From: Ammoniphilus sp. YIM 78166
GTDB lineage: Bacteria > Bacillota > Bacilli > Aneurinibacillales > RAOX-1
Length of the DNA stretch: 42,448 nucleotides
Direction of reading: 5' to 3'
NCBI RefSeq assembly: GCF_004522215.1
Contig: NZ_SDLR01000005.1
Coordinates: forward strand, 655,097 to 697,544
Shown here: piece by piece, positions 1 through 6,210 of the stretch
How positions within the stretch are numbered: the first letter of the stretch is position 1
Layout: each line of letters starts with the position of its first letter
Made by a program: the position numbers and the translations under genes
Notes under the pieces: model-generated
Seen by the model: only the letters and a program-made list of their open reading frames with translations
The model's database searches: none
What the model was told of the DNA's origin: nothing

Positions 1-8
1 ACCCCATC

Positions 9-34
9 TAAAAAGGCCTGCACACTTGTGCAGG
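9..34 (-). terminator. intrinsic terminator of the DUF4870 gene
   Basis: On the minus strand an 8-bp inverted repeat (CCTGCACA / TGTGCAGG) is followed by a T run. It lies just past the stop codon of the gene at 47-403. Confidence 0.85.
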
Positions 35-46
35 ACTTAAGAACAT

Positions 47-403
47 CTAGCTCTTCACTTGTACTTCCGCTTGTTTTGCGGCAATCTCTCCTACAATCGG
101 CAGGTGATACCATTCACCCTTGTAAGCCTTAATCATGAGGAAAATCCATAAAACCAGGCTCACCGGCACTAAGACCATGTTTCCAATCCAACCTAGGACG
201 GGGATAAATCCTAGCACAAAATTAAGGATAAAAAGAAAGACAAAGACCAAAATCGATTGCATCGCATGGAACTTTACAAACTTATTTTCTTTTTCCACCA
301 ATAAAAATATGACACCTGTAATCGCTCCGAATAAATAACTTAAAAATCCAGCAACATTAGGGTCTAGCCCTGTGGAGGTTTTTTCCTTGTTCTCATCACT
401 CAT
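47..403 (-). CDS. DUF4870 domain-containing small membrane protein
   Basis: 118 residues, with a short polar N-terminus followed by hydrophobic segments around residues 16-36, 44-66 and 70-92. The pattern, with a FLSYLFG start and a KFVKFHAMQS motif between helices, matches the DUF4870/Tic20-like family of small membrane proteins, whose function is not known. AAAGGAGG lies 8 nt upstream of the ATG. The gene stands alone with its own terminator and is divergent from the EamA exporter. Recognition of the family is good; no role can be assigned. Confidence 0.8.
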   Translation of the reverse strand: MSDENKEKTSTGLDPNVAGFLSYLFGAITGVIFLLVEKENKFVKFHAMQSILVFVFLFILNFVLGFIPVLGWIGNMVLVPVSLVLWIFLMIKAYKGEWYHLPIVGEIAAKQAEVQVKS

Positions 404-459
404 GGCGCCGCCTCCTTTATTCTTCGTTCTGTGCTATTGTATTCTTCTTTAGGCAGAAA

Positions 460-489
460 ATGACAAGATCATCCCTACAATGCTATAAT
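460..489 (+). promoter_or_regulatory. sigma-A promoter of leader peptide and eamA
   Basis: ATGACA (460-465) and a perfect TATAAT (484-489) are separated by 18 bp. The expected transcript start near 496 gives a leader of about 150 nt before the exporter start. Confidence 0.7.
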
Positions 490-526
490 AAAGGAATTGT
501 TGAACTTTTCAGAAAGGAGAAAGAAG

Positions 527-571
527 ATGTACTACTATACATTATTTGAAATTGACCATCCCCACATGTAA
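527..571 (+). CDS. 14-residue leader peptide upstream of the EamA exporter
   Basis: An ATG preceded by AGAAAGGAG at good spacing opens a short frame encoding MYYYTLFEIDHPHM, ending in TAA. It lies inside the leader of the exporter gene, just before a strong hairpin. Three Tyr codons in a row and an ending His-Pro-His-Met are unusual for a random frame. I infer a regulatory leader peptide; what it senses is unknown. Confidence 0.6.
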   Translation: MYYYTLFEIDHPHM

Positions 572-574
572 AAC

Positions 575-639
575 GACGGGGACTTCGCATAGGGATTCCC
601 CGTCTAGCCGTAGGAACATCATTTTACCTTAGACGGAGG
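575..639 (+). promoter_or_regulatory. alternative RNA hairpins over the eamA ribosome binding site
   Basis: GACGGGGA (575-582) pairs perfectly with TCCCCGTC (597-604). The 3' arm and the next bases (about 598-607) can instead pair with TTAGACGGAGG (629-639), which contains the exporter's GGAGG, in about ten pairs with one mismatch. The two pairings exclude each other, as in translation attenuators of the erm/cat type. There is no T run after the first hairpin, so control of translation is more likely than termination. The mechanism is inferred. Confidence 0.5.
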
Positions 640-647
640 AATAAATC

Positions 648-1541
648 ATGAAAAATACCATTTTAGGAGCTATATGCTTATCATTGGCCGCTAGTATTTG
701 GGGAGGCATGTATGTTGTCAGTAAATATGTTTTGGACTTCATTCCACCCCTTACGTTAGTCTGGCTCCGCTATATTGTCGCTTTCCTTGTCCTGTTTATC
801 CTTTTACAGGTACAACAGCGAAAAACAACGCGATTAAGAATTGAGAAAAAAGATTGGTATCTATTTGCTTGGATTGGCTTTATTGGGTATTTTGTTTCGA
901 TCAGCTTTCAGTTTATCGGCACGCGCTTGTCTGATGCCCATACTGGCGCTCTCATTACGTCTGCAACACCAGCCTTTATCGTTGTTTTTGCGCGGTGGAT
1001 CTTAGGGGAAGCCTTCACGACTCGCAAACTCGTTTCTCTCGCATTGGCCACACTAGGTGTCGTCATTGTGATCGGATGGGAGCAAAACGTGGACAGCTCG
1101 CTATTAGGTAGCCTGATCTTAGTGGGAGCAGCCATCACGTGGGCCCTATTGTCTATCTATGCGAAGATAGCTACTCAGCGGCATACATCGCTTACCGTTA
1201 CCACCTATGCTGTCTTTTTTGCCTTGCTCTTTACGACACCGGTCATGCTCTGGGAGATCCGAAGAGAAGCCATTCATTACAATGAACCACTGATCATTCT
1301 TGGTGTATTATATCTAGGCATCGTCTCTACGGCAGGTGCATTTTTCCTCTGGAATAAGGGTCTTGAGCTAATGGACGCCGGTGTTGGCTCGCTCTTTTTC
1401 TTCTTTCAGCCCATCGTAGGCTCGTTCTTAGGCTGGTTGCTGCTGCACGAACACCTGGGTGTTAATTTCTTCGTAGGTGGAGGGTTTATCCTGTTAGGTG
1501 TATTATTAGTCACGTTGCAGCCCGAAACAAAGGCAGGGTAA
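648..1541 (+). CDS. EamA family (DMT) transporter
   Basis: 297 residues with about ten hydrophobic helices in two EamA repeats (about 7-138 and 152-288), the normal size for drug/metabolite-type exporters of the cytoplasmic membrane. The start WGGMYVVSKYVLD and the second-repeat FLWNKGLELMDAG motif are typical. GGAGG lies 8 nt before the ATG. Members export amino acids or other metabolites; the substrate here cannot be read. The leader peptide and alternative hairpins upstream suggest control by translation of the leader. Confidence 0.85.
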   Translation: MKNTILGAICLSLAASIWGGMYVVSKYVLDFIPPLTLVWLRYIVAFLVLFILLQVQQRKTTRLRIEKKDWYLFAWIGFIGYFVSISFQFIGTRLSDAHTGALITSATPAFIVVFARWILGEAFTTRKLVSLALATLGVVIVIGWEQNVDSSLLGSLILVGAAITWALLSIYAKIATQRHTSLTVTTYAVFFALLFTTPVMLWEIRREAIHYNEPLIILGVLYLGIVSTAGAFFLWNKGLELMDAGVGSLFFFFQPIVGSFLGWLLLHEHLGVNFFVGGGFILLGVLLVTLQPETKAG

Positions 1542-1560
1542 GGGTAACCCCTGCCTTTTT
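1531..1560 (+). terminator. terminator of eamA
   Basis: AGGCAGGG and CCCTGCCT form the stem, followed by TTTTT. It overlaps the exporter stop codon. Confidence 0.85.
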
Positions 1561-1565
1561 CCTTT

Positions 1566-2030
1566 TCAACCACTTTCATGTTTCTTTCTCCAACGGTAAT
1601 GAAAAAAGAATATCAAAAAAAGAATCCAATCTGCCAAGTAGGAATAGCCTAGGGTCCACCATTTAGAATAGTACATATTACCTGTGATGATCGCTAACCA
1701 TTCTACTGTTAGAGAAAGAAGTGTCCAGTAGAAAATATACCGCAGCAACCTCCAATTGATTTCTTCACAGGGAATATATTGCAAGAACAAATAGGTCACA
1801 ACAGGATATATGCCCAGCTGCTGAAGGAGATGATGCAAATATTCTATTCCTTCTTTGTCTTCCTCTCTATAATCCCACAGCTTGTAATGATGACTGCCAA
1901 ATAGATCCACCGAACTAGCTAAATACATCGCTAATAAAACAGTTGGATAAAGCTTATGGAATTTTGTTTTATCGGCAAATCGAATATAGGCGAGCCAAGC
2001 AAGGGTAAAGGTGGTAATGGAAAACAGCAT
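1566..2030 (-). CDS. CBO0543 family membrane protein
   Basis: 154 residues, mostly hydrophobic, about five membrane helices. The motif of a helix end with DLFGSHHYKLWDY and the HHLLQQLGIYPVV segment match the CBO0543 family, common in spore formers and of unknown function. AGGAG lies 9 nt upstream of the ATG. It converges on the EamA terminator and lies downstream of the MFS gene on the same strand. The family call is by recalled pattern. Confidence 0.7.
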   Translation of the reverse strand: MLFSITTFTLAWLAYIRFADKTKFHKLYPTVLLAMYLASSVDLFGSHHYKLWDYREEDKEGIEYLHHLLQQLGIYPVVTYLFLQYIPCEEINWRLLRYIFYWTLLSLTVEWLAIITGNMYYSKWWTLGYSYLADWILFLIFFFHYRWRKKHESG

Positions 2031-2140
2031 ATGTAAACTCCTGTTTCGTTTTTACTAGTATTTCCAACCTACCTCCAACCTTCCTATGATTAGTTCGACA
2101 TAAATCGCTATTGTGATTAGCCCAGTCCTTCGTAAATGGA

Positions 2141-3487
2141 CTAGACGGAAACCCTGTGCTGTTTCTTCAAGTACAAAGAAAGTAATCCAAAGGAGAACAA
2201 GATTAAGACGGAGAAACTCATAAACACATTCCGGTATAAGACCTCCGGTGATAGCTCCTTTTGAACATCCAAGAACAGCCCCGCTGCGGTGACTCCGAAG
2301 GCCCCTCCAAAAAATTGAATGAGCTGCATCAATCCCATGCCAGAACCCAGCATCGGTTTATCCAGTATGCGAGAGACCTCATTAGATAAACTGGCAGTCA
2401 TGCAGGTGAATCCGATACTTGTCAGCATATAAGTGATTAAAATCATATGAGGCGAATAAACCGACAACCAGGCAAAAGCAAGAGTTGAGGCCCCGAGTAA
2501 CAGATGACCCAACCGCAATAACGGTTGATTCCCCCATCGATCAATGGCCTTCCCAATAAAGATGGCTGCAAAAGCAGAAAGCATTGCGCCTGGAAATATA
2601 ATAAGACCGATAGCAGCAGGACTTTTTCCGTATAAGACAGCGAGCATGATCGGCATAAGAAACAAAATGGCAAAATGCGTAGAGAAAGCCGAAAAGCCAA
2701 TAAACAATAATTTCAAGTAAGACCCTTGTCGCAGCAACTGTGGCTGGATAAAAGGCGTTTGTTGTGATGGTCGGTGGATATGCTTCCAGAGTACATAAAA
2801 AGTCACCAGACTAAGGATAAGAAGCCAGTTCTGAAACGTTACTAAGTATACCAGTGCTATCGCTACTCCAAAGGCCGTGAGGGCCGCACCTAAAAGATCG
2901 AATTGAATAGGCTTTTGTTCTTCTACAGGAAGCCAGCGTTTAAACCATGGAAGCAGGAACAAGACTAGGGTCGTTACTAGGAACAGAGCATTCCATCCCC
3001 ACCACTGTGTAATGGATCCTCCAACAACAGGACCTAAGCCAAAACCTAATGATGCAGCAGAGGAAATGAGCGACATGGCTCTTCCTCTTCGAGCTAGTGA
3101 AATATAACGCGCAGCCAACACCATAGCTAGCCCTGGAACGGCTCCTGCCCCTACTGCTTGAAGAAGCCTCGCGGTAACCAGCAGGGAAAACGTATTGGCG
3201 ATATACCCAATCATCGATGCAACACCCAGTATCACCAGGGCCGTAATGAGCAACATGCGTATTGGGATAAAGTCTGATAGACGGCTATAGGTAATGGTTG
3301 CAATCGCAAAGGCAATAGAGTAGCCCGAAACAATGATCGAACCAATCGTTGGGGTAAGCTGAAAATCTCCGATTACACTGGGCAAGGCGACATTAAACAT
3401 CGTCGTATTCATCACGACAAGCCATACCGTAAGACTCCATAATGGAATCACTTTTCGTTCTATATTGGGATTAACTTCATTCTCCAT
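2141..3487 (-). CDS. MFS transporter, Tet(L)/Tet(K)-like 14-helix drug:proton antiporter
   Basis: About 448 residues from the chosen start, with about 14 hydrophobic helices. Motif A-like SRLSDFIPIR follows helix 2, and motif C of antiporters is visible as SLGFGLGPVVGG. The stretch ARLLQAVGAGAVPGLAMV closely resembles the same region of Tet(L), so this is a DHA2-type efflux pump; its drug is not predictable. An in-frame ATG at 3538 lies inside the terminator of the upstream peroxiredoxin gene and has no ribosome binding site. The ATG at 3487, with AAAGG 10 nt upstream, is preferred, though the start remains uncertain. A dyad GTTATGATAAC (3515-3525) and TAACG-N7-CGTTA lie upstream and could be operators. 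Confidence 0.8.
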   Translation of the reverse strand: MENEVNPNIERKVIPLWSLTVWLVVMNTTMFNVALPSVIGDFQLTPTIGSIIVSGYSIAFAIATITYSRLSDFIPIRMLLITALVILGVASMIGYIANTFSLLVTARLLQAVGAGAVPGLAMVLAARYISLARRGRAMSLISSAASLGFGLGPVVGGSITQWWGWNALFLVTTLVLFLLPWFKRWLPVEEQKPIQFDLLGAALTAFGVAIALVYLVTFQNWLLILSLVTFYVLWKHIHRPSQQTPFIQPQLLRQGSYLKLLFIGFSAFSTHFAILFLMPIMLAVLYGKSPAAIGLIIFPGAMLSAFAAIFIGKAIDRWGNQPLLRLGHLLLGASTLAFAWLSVYSPHMILITYMLTSIGFTCMTASLSNEVSRILDKPMLGSGMGLMQLIQFFGGAFGVTAAGLFLDVQKELSPEVLYRNVFMSFSVLILFSFGLLSLYLKKQHRVSV

Positions 3488-3525
3488 CTCCCACCAACCT
3501 TTAACGTATTTTCCGTTATCATAAC

Positions 3526-3554
3526 AAAAAGGCTCCATACATGGTAGAGAGCCT
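3526..3554 (-). terminator. terminator after the peroxiredoxin gene
   Basis: AGGCTC / GAGCCT stem followed by TTTTTG on the minus strand, 8 nt past the peroxiredoxin stop codon. It separates that gene from the MFS gene. Confidence 0.7.
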
Positions 3555-3561
3555 AGCCGCT

Positions 3562-4146
3562 TTAGATTGTTCCTACATCAGTAAAGTTCGTGTCTATGCC
3601 TGGCATCCCAGGCACCCAATTGGCAGGAACACCTTTCCCCGTTTTTCTTTCATAGTAAAGTCCCTGAAGCAATCGGAGGATCTCGTAGATATTTCTTCCT
3701 ACCTCTTGCGGATAGATTTGCTTGGAAACGATGATCCCTTCCGGATTAATAACAATGGTGGCCCGATACGCAGCCCCAGCCTTCTCATCTAGAACTCGAT
3801 AAGCACGACTAATCTGCAGATTTCGATCGGAGAGAAGAGGAAATTGGATCTGTTTAGCTTTAGGCGATACATCCTTGAATACTTTATGGGAAAAAACACT
3901 GTCTGTACTAATACCCCATACTACCGTATCGACCGCTTGAAAATGAGGATAGAGAGCAGCGACCGCTGCTAGTTCGGTTGGTCAGACGAAGGTAAAATCA
4001 CTTGGGTAAAAGAAAAGCACCACCCAAGACCCTCTGCAATTCTCTAGCTTCAACTTCTTCATTTCCTGATTCACTAGAAGAGCCGGGGCTGTAAATAGCG
4101 GAGCCTCGTCATCTCGCGTGGCACAAAACGGCTGCTGATTATCCAT
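3562..4146 (-). CDS. selenocysteine-containing peroxiredoxin (AhpC/Prx family), in-frame TGA at codon 55
   Basis: The frame runs 194 codons from ATG (AGGAAGGG upstream) to TAA with one internal TGA at 3984-3982. Residues around it read FFYPSDFTFV-TGA-PTEL, where peroxiredoxins have FFYPxDFTFVCPTE, so the TGA replaces the peroxidatic cysteine. Pro48, Thr52 and Arg128 (AYRATIVINPEG) of the active site are present. The 54 codons before and 139 after are intact and family-like, and a SECIS-like hairpin follows the TGA. The resolving cysteine of the usual CPANW motif is valine 173 (GVPANW), so the resolving thiol must come from elsewhere, possibly Cys8, Cys36 or a partner protein. Peroxiredoxins reduce H2O2 and organic peroxides in the cytoplasm. 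A Cys-to-stop mutation or sequence error is the alternative. Confidence 0.75.
3955..3984 (-). promoter_or_regulatory. candidate bacterial SECIS element with its UGA
   Basis: After the UGA (3984-3982) come 11 nt, then a perfect 6-bp stem AGCAGC (3970-3965) / GCUGCU (3960-3955) closing a four-base loop GGUC (3964-3961). The loop begins 17 nt after the UGA and starts with G. This fits the known bacterial pattern of a short apical loop with an early G, 16-37 nt from UGA. The loop GGUC is the same as I recall for E. coli fdhF. Confidence 0.65.
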
Positions 4147-4219
4147 GGCTTTTCCCTTCCTTTCATATCTAATCCTAGTTTATGCACTAGGCATTCATCA
4201 CGGGAGTGTCCATCTAAAC

Positions 4220-4248
4220 TTGACAAGGATGGATAATATTTCTAATAT
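4220..4248 (+). promoter_or_regulatory. sigma-A promoter of the aldehyde dehydrogenase gene
   Basis: Perfect TTGACA (4220-4225), 17-bp spacer and TAATAT (4243-4248), 44 bp upstream of the start codon. Confidence 0.75.
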
Positions 4249-4291
4249 AAGCCCAAACCCTTAGAGTAATTTTTAAGATCTGGAGGTCACG

Positions 4292-5662
4292 ATGGACGCT
4301 TATCAAGAAAGAATCGATCAACAGCGTCAGTTTTTTCATTCAGGAAAAACCAAAGACTTGTCCTTTCGTAAGGAAGCTCTGAAAAAGCTTAAAGCAATGG
4401 TCTTAAACTACGAACCGCAAATCAATGAAGCTCTTAAACAAGACTTGAATAAATCGGAATATGAAGCTTTCGTCACGGAAATCGGCGTGCTTATTGAAGA
4501 AATTAATTTTATGCTCAAGCACCTTGATCGATGGGCCCAGCCTCGCGCCGTGAAGGCTTCCTTCATGACCATCGGCTCCAAGAGCATGATCTACCCTGAA
4601 CCCTACGGTGTTGTCCTTGTGATTGCTCCCTGGAACTATCCTTATCATTTAGCCATCGCTCCGATCATTGGGGCCATAGCAGCGGGCAATTGTGTTATGC
4701 TTAAGCCCTCTGAGCTTACTCCACGTACCTCTGCCCTGCTAGTAGAGCTTATTCAGAAGGTCTTTTTGCCAGAATACATTTCCGTAGTGGAGGGCGGCAT
4801 CGAGGTAAGCACATCCTTACTGGAGAAAAAGTTTGACTATATCTTTTTCACTGGTAGCGTTCCTGTGGGTAAAATCGTGATGACTGCGGCAGCCAAACAC
4901 TTAACGCCAGTTACACTCGAGTTAGGTGGAAAAAGCCCTTGCATTGTCCATGAGGATGCAAACCTATCCCTAGCTGCCAAACGGATCGTCTGGGGAAAAT
5001 TTATTAATGCGGGTCAAACCTGTGTAGCTCCCGACTATCTTTACGTCCAAGAAAGTATAAAAGAGCGGCTCCTCGAAAAAATGAAAAAAGCGATCGAAGA
5101 AATCTATGGGGACCGAATACTCGAGGAGCAGAATTTCACAAGAATAGTCAGTGAAAAGCACTTTGAACGACTTCAGCACTTCTTGTCTAATGGAGAGATT
5201 ATTGTGGGAGGGAGAGCCGATCGTCAAACGTTATTGATCGAGCCCACTTTACTTGAACATATTTCTTGGAAGGACGAGGTGATGCAAGACGAGATATTTG
5301 GACCGATCCTGCCTGTCTTGACTTTCCGTACGCTAGGGGAGGTTATTGCTGAAGTCAATCAGCGACCAAAGCCCTTAGCATTATATTTGTTTACGGAAGA
5401 CCCCACGGCCCAAGAGTTCGTCCTCGGATCCATTTCCTTTGGTGGGGGGTGTATCAACGATACGCTGATGCACCTCTCTTCCCCTCACCTCCCCTTTGGA
5501 GGTGTAGGCGAAAGCGGCATCGGAGCCTATCATGGAAAAGGAAGCTTTGATACCTTTTCCCATGAAAAAAGCATACTCAAGCAAACCACTAGATTTGACA
5601 TTCCCTTGCGCTACCCTCAAGTAAAAAACGGATTAAAAAAACTACGGTGGTTTGTCCGATAA
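4292..5662 (+). CDS. NAD(P)-dependent aldehyde dehydrogenase, YwdH-like (class 3)
   Basis: 456 residues, the short form typical of class 3 aldehyde dehydrogenases. Catalytic residues are visible: Asn115 in PWNYP, Glu210 in LELGGKSP and Cys244 in GQTCVAPDY. The cofactor segment FTGSVPVGK and the C-terminal PFGGVGESGIGAYHGKGSFDTFSH are also present. These enzymes oxidise fatty or aromatic aldehydes to acids in the cytoplasm. GGAGG lies 7 nt before the ATG. The gene is divergent from the peroxiredoxin gene, which could mean shared defence against lipid peroxidation products; this is inference. Confidence 0.9.
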   Translation: MDAYQERIDQQRQFFHSGKTKDLSFRKEALKKLKAMVLNYEPQINEALKQDLNKSEYEAFVTEIGVLIEEINFMLKHLDRWAQPRAVKASFMTIGSKSMIYPEPYGVVLVIAPWNYPYHLAIAPIIGAIAAGNCVMLKPSELTPRTSALLVELIQKVFLPEYISVVEGGIEVSTSLLEKKFDYIFFTGSVPVGKIVMTAAAKHLTPVTLELGGKSPCIVHEDANLSLAAKRIVWGKFINAGQTCVAPDYLYVQESIKERLLEKMKKAIEEIYGDRILEEQNFTRIVSEKHFERLQHFLSNGEIIVGGRADRQTLLIEPTLLEHISWKDEVMQDEIFGPILPVLTFRTLGEVIAEVNQRPKPLALYLFTEDPTAQEFVLGSISFGGGCINDTLMHLSSPHLPFGGVGESGIGAYHGKGSFDTFSHEKSILKQTTRFDIPLRYPQVKNGLKKLRWFVR

Positions 5663-5667
5663 AACAA

Positions 5668-5703
5668 AAGAAAGAACAGTCCCTCCTCGGACTGTTCTTT
5701 CTT
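5668..5703. terminator. bidirectional terminator between aldehyde dehydrogenase and yjcZ
   Basis: A 15-bp near-perfect stem (AAGAAAGAACAGTCC and its complement) lies between convergent genes, with T-rich sequence on each 3' side. Confidence 0.75.
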
Positions 5704-5708
5704 GCTTG

Positions 5709-5813
5709 CTAGTAGCCAACAAAACCAGGCTGGGCCACGATTACGAGCAAGATGTAGAGGACTAGGATGAACGCAAGGCCACCCCATAATCCACCTGCTA
5801 CAGGAGCTCCCAT
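5709..5813 (-). CDS. YjcZ family small sporulation protein
   Basis: 34 residues: a glycine-rich start MGAPVAGGLWGG, one hydrophobic helix (FILVLYILLVIVA) and a short tail QPGFVGY. This is the YjcZ/YhcO-like small membrane protein family found in spore formers. GGAGGAGAA precedes the start; another ATG 4 nt upstream is out of frame with this product. A close paralogue lies at 9745-9849. The precise role is unknown. Confidence 0.85.
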   Translation of the reverse strand: MGAPVAGGLWGGLAFILVLYILLVIVAQPGFVGY

Positions 5814-5975
5814 ACATTTCTCCTCCCTTCTTAACTTTCTAACACATGTATATGCCCTGACCTAGACAGGCGATTGTACGGATGCCTATCTCCAAGCTGG
5901 AAAATGATGTATACTCCCTTCCTTTGGTGCAAAGAGTATTATTGTGGTCAAACCAACCAAAGGAGGGCATGGATC

Positions 5976-6155
5976 ATGAATATTCAACGTGCAAACGAGA
6001 TTGCGGAATCGCCGGTTATGCGTCATGTTACATTTAACGGAACTCCGGTGTACATTCAACACGTAGATGAAAACAATGAAACTGCGCGAATCTTTCCGTT
6101 AGATGAGCCACAGAACGAGCAAGAAGTTCCCGTTGCACAACTCATTGAACATTAG
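5976..6155 (+). CDS. sspH: small acid-soluble spore protein, H type
   Basis: 59 residues starting MNIQRANEIAESPVMRHVTF, nearly the signature of SspH, a minor spore-core protein made in the forespore. AAAGGAGG lies at proper distance from the ATG. The reading frame is open further upstream, but the family start and ribosome binding site decide for 5976. A TGTATA about 70 nt upstream could be part of a sigma-G promoter; this is not firm. Confidence 0.92.
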   Translation: MNIQRANEIAESPVMRHVTFNGTPVYIQHVDENNETARIFPLDEPQNEQEVPVAQLIEH

Positions 6156-6162
6156 TCGTCAC

Positions 6163-6210
6163 AAAGCAAAAAGAAGCTGAGCGTTAAGCCTCAGCTTCTT
6201 TTTGCTTTTA
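6163..6210. terminator. bidirectional terminator between sspH and ptsI
   Basis: A long stem (AGCAAAAAGAAGCTGAG and complement) with T-rich ends lies between convergent genes and overlaps the ptsI stop codon. Confidence 0.85.

Noticed and set aside
3541..3792. 83-codon plus-strand frame
   Set aside because: It is the antisense of the peroxiredoxin gene and has no ribosome binding site.
3562..3981. Peroxiredoxin as a simple pseudogene
   Set aside because: Only one stop is present, at the catalytic codon, with all other codons intact and a hairpin behind it. Selenocysteine is the better explanation, though sequence error is kept open.
5617..5817. 66-codon minus-strand frame starting MYGSSCSRW
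   Set aside because: It overlaps the YjcZ gene in another frame and the 3' end of the aldehyde dehydrogenase gene; YjcZ at 5709-5813 explains the ribosome binding site.
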